Source: Paenimyroides baculatum
Lineage (GTDB): Bacteria > Bacteroidota > Bacteroidia > Flavobacteriales > Flavobacteriaceae
Assembly (NCBI RefSeq): GCF_008629655.1
Contig: NZ_VWSG01000007.1
Span: 124,001 to 188,000 of the forward strand
Length of the DNA stretch: 64,000 bases
Reading direction: 5' to 3'
Notes under the pieces: model-generated
Database searches by the model: none
What the model was told of the DNA's origin: nothing
Seen by the model: only the letters and a program-made list of their open reading frames with translations
Shown here: positions 51,888 to 60,386 of the stretch, in pieces
Position numbering within the stretch: the first letter of the stretch is position 1
How the letters are laid out: each line of letters starts with the position of its first letter
Made by a program: the position numbers and the translations under genes

Positions 51888-52791
51888 ACGATATTCCTTG
51901 GAAATACTTTTTCTTTTTCTGAATGCTAAAATAAGTAATTGGAAACAAAATTAATTCAATTAAATGAACAATTGGCGATAATACCCAAATGGCGGCAAAT
52001 AAATAACCTTTAAAAACTTTTAAAAGCGTTTTGCGTTTTGCCGGATTTTTTAGAATTAAAGTTGACCATATTGTAAACATTTTGTTGGCTTTTTTATCCA
52101 TTGATAGTAGAAACCAACGAAATTCTACAGCGCTTTTTGCCAACAATTGCTTTTGCAGTCCGGTATAATTATTTTTTTGTAGGAAAGGTAAAATAGTTTT
52201 TCCAAATTTTACCGATTCGTTGATTTCTTGGGCTGATACACCGGGTAAAGGTAAAAATCCGTAGGTTTTTCTTTTAACTCCGCTGAACATCCAATCAACA
52301 ACCGTAATTACGCTTATCAGGTTAATATTTCTGTCGGTCAGTGCTATGTTTCCAACCAAATGTGCATTAACATCTTTCAACAATACTTTTACTTTTTCTT
52401 GAGCAAATGCCCACATATTGCGGCTTCCGCTAATGGTAATTACCGGAACATTGTTTAAAATAATTTTGGCATATTCGCTTTTTAAGAACGAATTTATTGG
52501 AATTGATGGCGAAAGATACCAAACCTGAAAATGCAGTAAAACCAAATCGAATTTTGTTTGAAGGATTTCGTTGCTCGGCGGAATGATTTCTGTAGGAACC
52601 TGTTTGAACGTTTCGGGAAAAACATCGAAAAACGAATCGTTATCCCACGGAAAAGGAAAGCTTTTTTTAGTTTGAATGTTGTAATAAGTTACATTCACAT
52701 TGGCATCTTCAACAAACGGAAGACTTATTTTATCGGCAATTTCTTTTAACTGACCCGATTGCGAATAATAAATAACTAAAACATTTTTCAT
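51862..52791 (-). CDS. darA: DarA-like dialkylresorcinol condensing enzyme (copy 2)
   Basis: A 309-residue DarA with the flavodoxin-like N-terminus (VLVIYYSQSGQLKEIADK), FPWDNDSFFDVFPETFKQ and YLSPSIPINSFL segments, and C-terminal hydrophobic helices. It is the partner of DarB copy 2 (26-nt overlap) in the main minus-strand operon. A 99-bp gap with an intergenic repeat separates it from the acyltransferase gene upstream, so a promoter may lie there. Confidence 0.85.
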   Translation of the reverse strand: MKNVLVIYYSQSGQLKEIADKISLPFVEDANVNVTYYNIQTKKSFPFPWDNDSFFDVFPETFKQVPTEIIPPSNEILQTKFDLVLLHFQVWYLSPSIPINSFLKSEYAKIILNNVPVITISGSRNMWAFAQEKVKVLLKDVNAHLVGNIALTDRNINLISVITVVDWMFSGVKRKTYGFLPLPGVSAQEINESVKFGKTILPFLQKNNYTGLQKQLLAKSAVEFRWFLLSMDKKANKMFTIWSTLILKNPAKRKTLLKVFKGYLFAAIWVLSPIVHLIELILFPITYFSIQKKKKYFQGISYVSKSLYQ

Positions 52792-52812
52792 AGGTGGTTT
52801 GTTTTGATGATC

Positions 52813-52864
52813 TTGTCATTCAGTATAATCATAAATGATAAAAAAGATTCCTTCGGAATGACAA
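52813..52864. repeat. REP-like intergenic repeat (class B)
   Basis: Outer inverted repeat TTGTCATTC / GAATGACAA (52813-52821, 52856-52864) enclosing the small hairpin ATTCC TTC GGAAT. Related in its GATTCC..GGAATGA half to the element at 11121-11194. Confidence 0.5.
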
Positions 52865-52890
52865 ACTGTATGCTTACTTCCAAGTACTTT

Positions 52891-53769
52891 TTAATCCTTC
52901 CAAAAATCGAAATAATTAAACCACTGATACGGATACTTTTTCAACATCTGTGAAACACTATCGGTATAACTATTTAATACTGACTGTGCATCGCGATGCT
53001 TAAATTCGAGTGCTCTGCGGGTGTATAAATGGTAATGCAAATTAGGTTCTTTCATAACATACACGTAAGCAACCGGTGTTTTTAGGCGCGATGCCAGCAT
53101 AAAAGTTCCTGCAGGAAAATGTGCTTCTTTCCCCAATAATTCTGCCTGCATTGTTTTAGAATACTCGAAATATCGATCGCCCGTAAAACAAATCAAATGA
53201 TTTTTAGAAAGTGCATCGTTGATTTCAAAAATATGTGACATATCTTCTTTTACATAGATAAACTGCACGTTTGGTTTTTCGTCTGTGATGCTTTCTAAAT
53301 ACTGCTTGATTACCGAATGTTCCTGATCTACGGTTACAATATGGATCTGACAGTTAAAATCAATATCGGCAAAAAACTTTTCGGCAATTTCAAAATTACC
53401 AATATGTGCGCTGATTAAAATGCCGCCTTTGCCTTCGCTTAACAGTTGTTTTAAAATATCAATTCCATCGAAATCAAAAGTAAATTTACTGCGTAGACCT
53501 GCCGAAATAGCTATTTTATCGATTAAAACCTGACCAAAGGTAAAATAGCTTTTGTAAACGGCAAAAACGGCTTTAAAAAACGAAAACTGCTGACGGTTGC
53601 GGAAATACGAAAACATAGCCTTAAAAGAAGTAGGGTAGGCCACAAAATAATAAAAAGCCACGAATACCAAAACGCTGTAAGCAGCACGTATTCCCAGCTT
53701 TTTTATGCAATAAACAAATATTTTGTAACCTAAAATTGTTCCTTTAGATTTTCCGCTCCATTGGGTCAT
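52891..53769 (-). CDS. LpxL/HtrB-family acyltransferase
   Basis: A 292-residue membrane-associated acyltransferase with an N-terminal hydrophobic segment (about residues 33-50) and the HxxxxE motif in SAHIGNFE (around residue 120), as in lipid A secondary acyltransferases. In aryl-polyene and flexirubin clusters such enzymes are thought to add the acyl/polyene group to a lipid or resorcinol acceptor, here probably forming the ester of the flexirubin-type product. It starts 2 nt after the downstream-encoded ACP gene in the operon. Confidence 0.78.
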   Translation of the reverse strand: MTQWSGKSKGTILGYKIFVYCIKKLGIRAAYSVLVFVAFYYFVAYPTSFKAMFSYFRNRQQFSFFKAVFAVYKSYFTFGQVLIDKIAISAGLRSKFTFDFDGIDILKQLLSEGKGGILISAHIGNFEIAEKFFADIDFNCQIHIVTVDQEHSVIKQYLESITDEKPNVQFIYVKEDMSHIFEINDALSKNHLICFTGDRYFEYSKTMQAELLGKEAHFPAGTFMLASRLKTPVAYVYVMKEPNLHYHLYTRRALEFKHRDAQSVLNSYTDSVSQMLKKYPYQWFNYFDFWKD

Positions 53770-53771
53770 TT

Positions 53772-54026
53772 TTAAGCGTTTTTAGCAGCTATTTTATTGT
53801 TGATGATGTTGTAGAAATCTTGAAAAGTTACCATGCCCATAAAATCAGCTTCGACTAATTTCACGCCAAAATTTGATTCGATTATTACAACCAAATCCAC
53901 ATAATCCAAGCTGTCTAAATCTAAAGTTTGCTTTAAATTTTTATCTGCTTCGATTACCTCTGCATCAACTTCGAATTCTTCAACTAAAATCTCGTTTACT
54001 TTATCGATGATTTCCTCAATCTTCAT
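53772..54026 (-). CDS. Acyl carrier protein (cluster copy 2)
   Basis: An 84-residue ACP with the pantetheine-attachment Ser39 (LDLDSLDYVDL). It lies between KS (8 nt upstream) and the LpxL-like acyltransferase (2 nt downstream), suggesting that it donates chains to this acyltransferase. It is clearly different from ACP copy 1, so the two may serve separate chains, for example polyene versus alkyl. Confidence 0.9.
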   Translation of the reverse strand: MKIEEIIDKVNEILVEEFEVDAEVIEADKNLKQTLDLDSLDYVDLVVIIESNFGVKLVEADFMGMVTFQDFYNIINNKIAAKNA

Positions 54027-54034
54027 TTGTGTGT

Positions 54035-55258
54035 TTATTTATATTTTTTTACGATTACCGCAGAATTTGTTCCTCCGAACCCGAAAGAATTCGACAAATA
54101 TACGTCAAAATCTTTATTAATTGTTTTGGTAGCAATATTCAGCTTTTCTGAATGTTCATCGGGTGTTTCATAGTTTATATTTGGTGCGATAAATCCTTCA
54201 TTCATCATAATTGTAGAATAAATAATCTCGCTTGCACCTGCCATCCAACATTCATGACCTGTCATTGATTTGGTGCTTGAAACATATGGTTTTGTTGCTC
54301 CAAAAACTTCATCTATAGCCTGTGCTTCGTTTGCATCGCCAACCGGAGTTGATGTTGCATGTGCGTTGATGTACTGAACATCGGCTGCATTTAAACCTGC
54401 CTGTTGCAAGGCTTTTCGCATAGCTGTTGCAGGTCCATCAACATTCGGCGTTGAAATATGTCCGCCGTTTGATGAAAATCCGTAGCCGACAATTTCTGCA
54501 ATAATGTTTGCACCACGAGCCAAAGCACTATCTAAACTTTCAATAATGATTGTAGCACCGCCGCCGCTTGGAACCAAGCCATCGCGAGCAGCATCGAATG
54601 GGCGGCATGCTTTTGCAGGTTCGTTTTCACGAGGCGAAAAAACACCTAAACCATCGAAACTTGCCATTCCGTATTTGTTGATTTCTTGTGCACCACCGCA
54701 AATAACCAAATCCTGCAAACCGTTTTTAATCATCATATATCCCAAACCAATCGCATGCGATCCACTTGCACAAGCTGCACTGATGGTCATGTTGATTCCG
54801 GTGATGTTAAAAATGGTTGATAAATTCATGGTTACCGTAGAATTCATCGACTTAAAAATAGCTCCGGATCCTATTAAAGCGGTGTCTTTTTTTTCACGAA
54901 CAATATCGGTAGCCTCAATAATAGCTTTAGAAACACTGTCGTTTCCGTAAATAAGACCAATTTCGCGCTTGTTGAAATCGTCTAAAGAAATACCTGCGTT
55001 TTGTAAAGCCTCCATGGTTGCCACATACGCGTATTCGGTTTCTTCGCCAATGGTTATACGCTGCCTGCGACTTAAAAATGGTTTTAAATCGGGAGTTGGA
55101 ACTTTCCCTGTTAATGACGAACGAAAACCGTATTCTTTGCGTTCTTCATCGAACACAATACCTGATTTTCCTTCGTATAACGATTGTTTAACTTCTTGTA
55201 AATTGGTACCGATGCACGAATAAATTCCCATACCGGTTATCACCACTCTGTTATTCAT
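54035..55258 (-). CDS. Beta-ketoacyl-ACP synthase (third complete KS)
   Basis: A 407-residue KAS I/II enzyme with Cys163 (ISAACASGSHAIG), NAHATSTPVGDANE and SMTGHECWMAGASE supplying the triad; the motif HATSTP replaces the usual HGTxTP. It pairs with ACP copy 2 (8 nt away). It most likely performs an elongation distinct from the KS-CLF system, perhaps making the alkyl chain precursors of the dialkylresorcinol. Normal length and start. Confidence 0.87.
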   Translation of the reverse strand: MNNRVVITGMGIYSCIGTNLQEVKQSLYEGKSGIVFDEERKEYGFRSSLTGKVPTPDLKPFLSRRQRITIGEETEYAYVATMEALQNAGISLDDFNKREIGLIYGNDSVSKAIIEATDIVREKKDTALIGSGAIFKSMNSTVTMNLSTIFNITGINMTISAACASGSHAIGLGYMMIKNGLQDLVICGGAQEINKYGMASFDGLGVFSPRENEPAKACRPFDAARDGLVPSGGGATIIIESLDSALARGANIIAEIVGYGFSSNGGHISTPNVDGPATAMRKALQQAGLNAADVQYINAHATSTPVGDANEAQAIDEVFGATKPYVSSTKSMTGHECWMAGASEIIYSTIMMNEGFIAPNINYETPDEHSEKLNIATKTINKDFDVYLSNSFGFGGTNSAVIVKKYK

Positions 55259-55308
55259 AATTTTTTGTATTCCGTATATTGTAGATTGTATTTTTGTACA
55301 ATTGAGAA

Positions 55309-55587
55309 TTAGCGTTTGAAATTTTTTAATGAAAACACTTTTATAGATACTTTATATATCAGAAAACAGATGAAAATTATGTTAATTAAATACCATAAAT
55401 TCAAACTAATATAACTTATCTTTTGCCAAAAGGTCATACTTTCCAAACTGAAATATGTGCCTTTACTTTCATCATAAAAATCTTCATAATTCAATAAAAC
55501 CAACCCAAGAAAAATATATATAGCTAAATCAAAAATGATTAGTCCAATTCCGATTAATATGTTTTTTATTGAAAACAATTTTTTCAT
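55309..55587 (-). CDS. Small hypothetical membrane protein in the pigment operon
   Basis: A 92-residue protein with two strong hydrophobic segments (about residues 8-30 and 60-82) linked by an acidic, aromatic loop (NYEDFYDESKGTYFSLES). I recognise no family. It is 50 nt from the KS gene downstream and 59 nt from fabG upstream, and its base composition is more AT-rich than its neighbours, so it may be a later arrival. Function unknown. Confidence 0.45.
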   Translation of the reverse strand: MKKLFSIKNILIGIGLIIFDLAIYIFLGLVLLNYEDFYDESKGTYFSLESMTFWQKISYISLNLWYLINIIFICFLIYKVSIKVFSLKNFKR

Positions 55588-55646
55588 TTCTGAACAACTA
55601 ATTTATTGATCATATTACATTATACATTTCTACATTTTACAATCCT

Positions 55647-56381
55647 TTAAGAATAAATTCCTCCGTTTATATTTATAATTTCACCTGTTATGTAACCCGA
55701 TTTTTTTGAAGCCAAGAAAGCAACTAAATCGGCTACTTCATCTGCTTCTCCAAAGCGGTTAGCAGGTATCATTTTTACTAATTCTTTTTCGTCTAATTCC
55801 GCAGTCATATCGGTTCTAATAAAACCTGGAGCAACCGCGTTTACGGTTACTTTACGTTTGGCAACTTCTTGCGCTAATGCTTTTGTTGCTGCTACCAACG
55901 CACCTTTTGCCGCCGAATAATTGGTTTGACCCGGAGTGCCTTTTACACCCGAAACCGAAACCATATTAATAATTCTTCCGTATTTACTGCGCAACATTTC
56001 CTGAATAAAGAAATTGGTTACGTTATAAAAACCGTTTAAGCTGGTATCAATAACACTTTTCCAGTCGTTTGGCTGCATCCACATAAACAAACCATCGCGC
56101 GTTATTCCTGCATTGTTCACAATTACTTCTACAACAGCCTCAGGATTGGTTTCTTTCCAAGAATTTAAAGCAGCTTGTGTTTCTTCTAAACTAGCCACAT
56201 TAAACCCGATTACTTCTGCCGATCCGCCTTCGTTTTCAATCAAGTGTTTTGTTTCTAACGCAGCTGCTTCGTTCGATTGGTAATTAATCAATACATGGTA
56301 CTGCAAATCCTTTGCCAATTTTAAGCAGATGGCTTTTCCTATGCCACGAGATCCGCCTGTAACTAAAGCACATTTTTTCAT
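55647..56381 (-). CDS. 3-oxoacyl-ACP reductase, FabG-like
   Basis: A 244-residue SDR with GGSRGIGKAI (residues 8-17), NNAGITRDGL, the catalytic Ser near residue 138 and NYSAAKGA (Tyr151-Lys155), typical for FabG. It would reduce the beta-ketoacyl-ACP made by the cluster ketosynthases. It lies 7 nt downstream of the ammonia lyase gene, supporting a dedicated role in the pathway. Start and length are normal. Confidence 0.9.
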   Translation of the reverse strand: MKKCALVTGGSRGIGKAICLKLAKDLQYHVLINYQSNEAAALETKHLIENEGGSAEVIGFNVASLEETQAALNSWKETNPEAVVEVIVNNAGITRDGLFMWMQPNDWKSVIDTSLNGFYNVTNFFIQEMLRSKYGRIINMVSVSGVKGTPGQTNYSAAKGALVAATKALAQEVAKRKVTVNAVAPGFIRTDMTAELDEKELVKMIPANRFGEADEVADLVAFLASKKSGYITGEIININGGIYS

Positions 56382-56388
56382 TTGCTGC

Positions 56389-57906
56389 CTATTTTTTTAA
56401 AAATTCATTAACCTTTTTAACATAAGGATACATTACAATATCTTCTGCAAAAACAGGCACTATGTTTCTAATTTCGTTGTACAGTTTCTTTGATGGACTG
56501 CTTAATTTATCCTGATAATTCAACGCATCAATTGCCTGAATAATCGTAATTAGTTCAATCGCCAACACTTCAAACGTATTTTCGATCACATTGCTGCACA
56601 TAACGGCTGCATTGGTTCCCATACTTACAATATCCTGATTGTCGTTATTGTTCGGAATACTGTGAATGTACATTGATGTTGATAATGCCTGATTTTCTGC
56701 AGTGGTTGATGTTGCCGTAAACTGTACACCCTGCATACCAAAATTGAATCCTAATTTACCCAAATTGACAAATGGTGGCAGTATTTCGTTAATTTTTGAA
56801 TTCAACAGATAGTTTAACTGACGTTCTGCCAACATGGAAATTTTGGTAACAACCAGTTTTAATTTATCCATTTCTAATGATACATAATCGCCGTGGAAAT
56901 TTCCGCCGTGGTAAACCTGTTCTGTTTCCACATCGATCACCGGATTGTCGTTTACCGAATTTATTTCTTTTTCTAAAATATCTTTAACTGATAAAACGGT
57001 ATCGTAAATTGGACCTAAAATCTGCGGTACACAACGAATTGAATAATATTCCTGAACTTTTTCCTTAAAAATTTCTTCGGTATTTTCTCCGCTGTACAAA
57101 TGTTCCTGACGGTTACGTGTTAGCTGGCTGTTTTTTAAATGATTGCGCATTTTTTCGGCAACAACCTGCTGTCCGTTATGTAATTTGGTGTTGTTCAATT
57201 CTTGCGACAAATGATCGTCATAAGCCTGTACAATTTCATTAATCATACAAGATGCCTGTAATGAAAAATCGACCAATTTATCAGTCAATAACGCATTCAC
57301 AATACCAATTCCCGTCATTACCGATGTTCCGTTCATCAACGCCAAACCTTCGCGAATTTTAACATCGATTGGCTGTAAACCTTCCATTTTAAAAACTTCT
57401 TGGGTTGATCTGCGTTCGCCTTTATAAAAAACTTCGCCTTCACCAATAAGTATCAGTGCCAAATGCGCCAACTGAACCAAATCACCACTTGCACCAACAC
57501 CACCATGAGCAAAAATAAGCGGCGTAATATCGCGGTTAATCAATTCTTTCATCAAAGAAATTACGGTCATATTTACACCCGATTTTCCTAATGCCAGCGT
57601 ATTTAATCGAGCTAAAATTGCTGCTTTTACATGAATAGGCGACAACGGATTACCAGTACCCGATGAATGGCTGCGAATTAAATTGTACTGCAACTGCAAC
57701 TGATCTTCTGGCTGAATGCGGTATTGCGCCATTGGACCAAAACCTGTATTAACACCGTAAATAACTTTATTTGCAGAAAACGATTTTAAAAAATTAAAAC
57801 TTTTTTCCACACGATTTACAAGTAAATCGTCTAATGTAATGGCTTCATTATTAAAAATGACCGAAGCAAAATCATTTATCGTTAAATAATCACGTATAAC
57901 TTTCAT
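56389..57906 (-). CDS. Aromatic amino acid ammonia lyase, probably tyrosine ammonia lyase
   Basis: A 505-residue HAL/PAL/TAL family enzyme. The MIO prosthetic group would form from Ala139-Ser140-Gly141 in HGGVGASGDLVQL. The selectivity loop reads NLIRSHSSGTG (residues 76-85), which I recall as identical in the Flavobacterium johnsoniae tyrosine ammonia lyase (FjTAL), and long stretches elsewhere also match (YHGGNFHGDY, FGMQGVQFTATSTTAE). It therefore likely makes 4-coumarate, the starter of flexirubins. It is the first gene of the large leftward operon, divergent from the halogenase-like gene. Confidence 0.88.
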   Translation of the reverse strand: MKVIRDYLTINDFASVIFNNEAITLDDLLVNRVEKSFNFLKSFSANKVIYGVNTGFGPMAQYRIQPEDQLQLQYNLIRSHSSGTGNPLSPIHVKAAILARLNTLALGKSGVNMTVISLMKELINRDITPLIFAHGGVGASGDLVQLAHLALILIGEGEVFYKGERRSTQEVFKMEGLQPIDVKIREGLALMNGTSVMTGIGIVNALLTDKLVDFSLQASCMINEIVQAYDDHLSQELNNTKLHNGQQVVAEKMRNHLKNSQLTRNRQEHLYSGENTEEIFKEKVQEYYSIRCVPQILGPIYDTVLSVKDILEKEINSVNDNPVIDVETEQVYHGGNFHGDYVSLEMDKLKLVVTKISMLAERQLNYLLNSKINEILPPFVNLGKLGFNFGMQGVQFTATSTTAENQALSTSMYIHSIPNNNDNQDIVSMGTNAAVMCSNVIENTFEVLAIELITIIQAIDALNYQDKLSSPSKKLYNEIRNIVPVFAEDIVMYPYVKKVNEFLKK

Positions 57907-57970
57907 TAAAAATTGTTTGATTAAAATGTATTAAATGACTGATTTCTTGTAATTTTGAAACATCATTTTA

Positions 57971-57978
57971 CAAAGGCA
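57971..57978 (-). promoter_or_regulatory. Possible -7 element of the pigment operon
   Basis: Minus-strand TGCCTTTG, one base from TAnnTTTG, 64 nt before the ammonia lyase start. A weak candidate within the 102-bp divergent intergenic space. Confidence 0.3.
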
Positions 57979-58008
57979 AAAATATAATTTTAAACTATCT
58001 TTTTTACT

Positions 58009-59253
58009 ATGAATACAGAAAATGTTGATATCCTAATTATTGGAGCAGGTCCCAGTGGAAGTGTTGCAGCCGGATATCTGCAAAAACAGGGCTCAAAGAT
58101 AAAGGTTGTAGAAAAACAAAAGTTCCCGAGAATTGTAGTGGGCGAGAGTTTGATACCGCGTGTTATGGATCATTTTGATGAAGCCGGATTGTTTGAAGCA
58201 CTTGATTCTTACGGATTTGAAAAGAAGCCCGGAGCCCGTTTTATTAGAGGTAAAGAAATTTGTATTTTTGATTTTAGCAATAAATTTGGTGAAGGATGGG
58301 ATTGGACGTGGCAGATTCCGCGTGCCGATTTTGATAAAGCCATGACCGATGAATTGCAACGTAAAGGGGTTGATATTGCTTTTGAAACCGAAGTTACCAA
58401 TGTGGAATTTAACGGAACCAATTCTGTAACTACCATTAAAGATAAAAACGGAACTGTTTCGCAGATAAATGCAAAATTTGTAATTGACTGCAGTGGTTAC
58501 GGGCGTGTTTTGCCGCGAATTTTAAAGTTAGAATCTCCTTCTAAATTAGATCCGCACTCTGCAATTTTTACTCATGTTAAAGATGTAAACCGACCAGATG
58601 GAGTAGAAGGTACCCAGATTTCTTTTGATATTATTGAAACCGAAGTTTGGTTGTGGGTTATTCCATTTTCTAACGGAAATACCAGCGTTGGAATTGTTGG
58701 TCCTACAGAATATATCGATAAATTATCAGTAACAGGAAATACCGAAGAAGCTATTAAAAATGCCATAAAACTTTCTGATTTTTATGTAAAACGATTCGAT
58801 AAACTTTCTTTTGAATTTGATCCGATCCATTTAAAAAATTATTCTGTTGCTGTATCTCAATTTTACGGCGAAGGATATGCGTTAACAGGAAACAGTACAG
58901 AATTTTTAGATCCTGTATTTTCTTCAGGTGTTTGTTTTGCAACAGAATCCGGAATTTTAGCTGCTAAATTGGCTTTAAAACAAATTAATGGGGAAGATGT
59001 TAACTGGGAAAAAGAATATACCGAATACATGAAATACGGTATCGATGTTTTTACCACGTACGTTAAAGAATGGTACACCGGTAATTTACAGGAATTGTTT
59101 TATCATCAGCCGGAAAATCCCGATGTTAAAAGAAAAATTTGTGCTGTTTTAGCAGGTTATGTCTGGAATAAAGAAAACACATTTGTAGCAAAACATCATA
59201 ACATTATAAAGAACATGGCGTACATGATTCGTGAAAACAAAATGGATTCCTAA
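58009..59253 (+). CDS. Flavin-dependent halogenase-like monooxygenase
   Basis: A 414-residue FAD enzyme with GAGPSGSVAAG (residues 12-22), the halogenase-type GESLIP (45-50), a candidate catalytic Lys in GFEKKPGARF (residues 69-78) and WTWQIP at 99-104, matching the WxWxIP motif that distinguishes flavin-dependent halogenases from monooxygenases. It would chlorinate an aromatic ring of the flexirubin-type product, as known for several flexirubins. It is divergent from the TAL-led operon and has its own terminator. A plain hydroxylase remains possible. Confidence 0.75.
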   Translation: MNTENVDILIIGAGPSGSVAAGYLQKQGSKIKVVEKQKFPRIVVGESLIPRVMDHFDEAGLFEALDSYGFEKKPGARFIRGKEICIFDFSNKFGEGWDWTWQIPRADFDKAMTDELQRKGVDIAFETEVTNVEFNGTNSVTTIKDKNGTVSQINAKFVIDCSGYGRVLPRILKLESPSKLDPHSAIFTHVKDVNRPDGVEGTQISFDIIETEVWLWVIPFSNGNTSVGIVGPTEYIDKLSVTGNTEEAIKNAIKLSDFYVKRFDKLSFEFDPIHLKNYSVAVSQFYGEGYALTGNSTEFLDPVFSSGVCFATESGILAAKLALKQINGEDVNWEKEYTEYMKYGIDVFTTYVKEWYTGNLQELFYHQPENPDVKRKICAVLAGYVWNKENTFVAKHHNIIKNMAYMIRENKMDS

Positions 59254-59270
59254 TTGGAATCCATTTTTTA
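59241..59270 (+). terminator. Terminator of the halogenase-like gene
   Basis: Stem AATGGATTCC / GGAATCCATT with a 5-nt loop TAATT (containing the stop codon) and a T run. Confidence 0.85.
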
Positions 59271-59927
59271 TTTATCAAACTATCATGCAATTTTAAAGCC
59301 ATTAGGCTAGTTTTAAAATAAAATTAGTTCATCTGTTAGCTAACAAAATTATAGATGTTTATAACCTTAATTTTACTATCAATAACCTGTGTTAATAAGT
59401 GTGAATAACTTTACATAACTAATACTTTTTAAATCTTAAAATTTTGTTATAGCAGTTTATTTTTGTTGACAAGCGTAGTTTTTATTGAAACTAATCAACG
59501 ATTACATTGACACATTTTATCAACTTATAAACACTTATTCACAACTAAACTTTTAAGCAATTTTTGTTAGTGAAAGTAAAAATATATCAACACCCATTTT
59601 TAAATTGACTGATATTTAGAACTTTGATATATTAAGTTAATGTTAACAACTTTTAATAAGTAACATATTAAAATACTTTACCAAAAACTTATGCTACATA
59701 TTAACAAGCATTATAAAGAAGAAATCTTTTTTTAAAATTTTAAAATTTAATTATTTAATAATAATATGTTGTTAACAACGAAAACTGTTTTGTTTCAGTT
59801 TTACTAATTGATATAATTATATATTGTATTAAATAACTGATAATCAATTAAATATATTTTTTAATACAATCTTATACTTCTTTTTTTTAGTTTCGTTGTA
59901 CCTTTGCAAGTATTTTAATGTTTAATT
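59254..59927. other. oriC: Candidate chromosomal replication origin (oriC)
   Basis: A 674-bp gene-free, very AT-rich region upstream of ybeY-mnmG (gidA). DnaA-box-like 9-mers: TTATTCACA on plus (59535-59543) and on minus (59400-59408), each one base from TTATCCACA, plus weaker matches TTATTAACA (minus, 59390-59398), TTATCAACT (59517-59525), TTATAAACA (59525-59533) and ATATCAACA (59584-59592). A paired GTTAACAAC occurs at 59642-59650 and 59771-59779, and an extreme AT stretch at 59727-59770 could be the unwinding element. Three parS sites follow within 2.4 kb. Gene orientation changes near here. Confidence 0.65.
59899..59906 (+). promoter_or_regulatory. ybeY: -7 element of ybeY
   Basis: TACCTTTG (TAnnTTTG) 21 nt before the ybeY start codon, at the right edge of the candidate origin. 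Confidence 0.65.
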
Positions 59928-60347
59928 ATGGTCATTTTTAATTACGAGACCGATTTTCAGTTAGAAAAAGAGTCTGACTATGAACGATGGATTGATGCTG
60001 TTATAGAATCGGAAGGAAAAGAACCCGGTGAAATTAATTATATTTTTTGTGATGATGAATATTTGCACAACATAAACATGCAGTATTTAAATCACGATAC
60101 ATTAACCGATATTATAAGTTTTGATTATTGTATTGGAGATTTAATTTCGGGTGATATTTTTGTTTCGATTGAAAGAGTGCAGGATAATGCAAAAGATTAC
60201 GAGGTATCGTTTAAGGAAGAGTTGTTACGAGTTTTAGCACACGGTGTTTTACACTACTGTGGATACAAAGATAAAACACAAGACGAAGCTTTATTAATGC
60301 GATCTAAAGAACAAGAAAAAATTAATATGTTCCACGTGGAACAATAG
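59928..60347 (+). CDS. ybeY: rRNA maturation RNase YbeY
   Basis: A 139-residue UPF0054 metal-dependent endoribonuclease involved in 16S rRNA 3' processing and ribosome quality control. The zinc motif reads HGVLHYCGYKD (His105, His109, Asp115): the third ligand is Asp rather than the His of the HGxLHLxGYDH consensus, a change I recall as usual in Bacteroidota. Its last codons (MFHVEQ) coincide with a perfect parS palindrome. mnmG follows 39 nt downstream. Confidence 0.88.
   Translation: MVIFNYETDFQLEKESDYERWIDAVIESEGKEPGEINYIFCDDEYLHNINMQYLNHDTLTDIISFDYCIGDLISGDIFVSIERVQDNAKDYEVSFKEELLRVLAHGVLHYCGYKDKTQDEALLMRSKEQEKINMFHVEQ
60328..60343. other. parS: parS-like ParB binding site 1
   Basis: TGTTCCACGTGGAACA, a perfect 16-bp palindrome matching the TGTTNCACGTGAAACA consensus with one difference. 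It lies in the last codons of ybeY. Confidence 0.85.
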
Positions 60348-60370
60348 TTTTTTCTGAATGTTTAATTTAA

Positions 60371-60386
60371 TGTTTCACGTGGAACA
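60371..60386. other. parS: parS-like ParB binding site 2
   Basis: TGTTTCACGTGGAACA, one mismatch from the consensus, ending exactly at the base before the mnmG start codon. It occupies the position of a ribosome-binding site. Confidence 0.85.
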
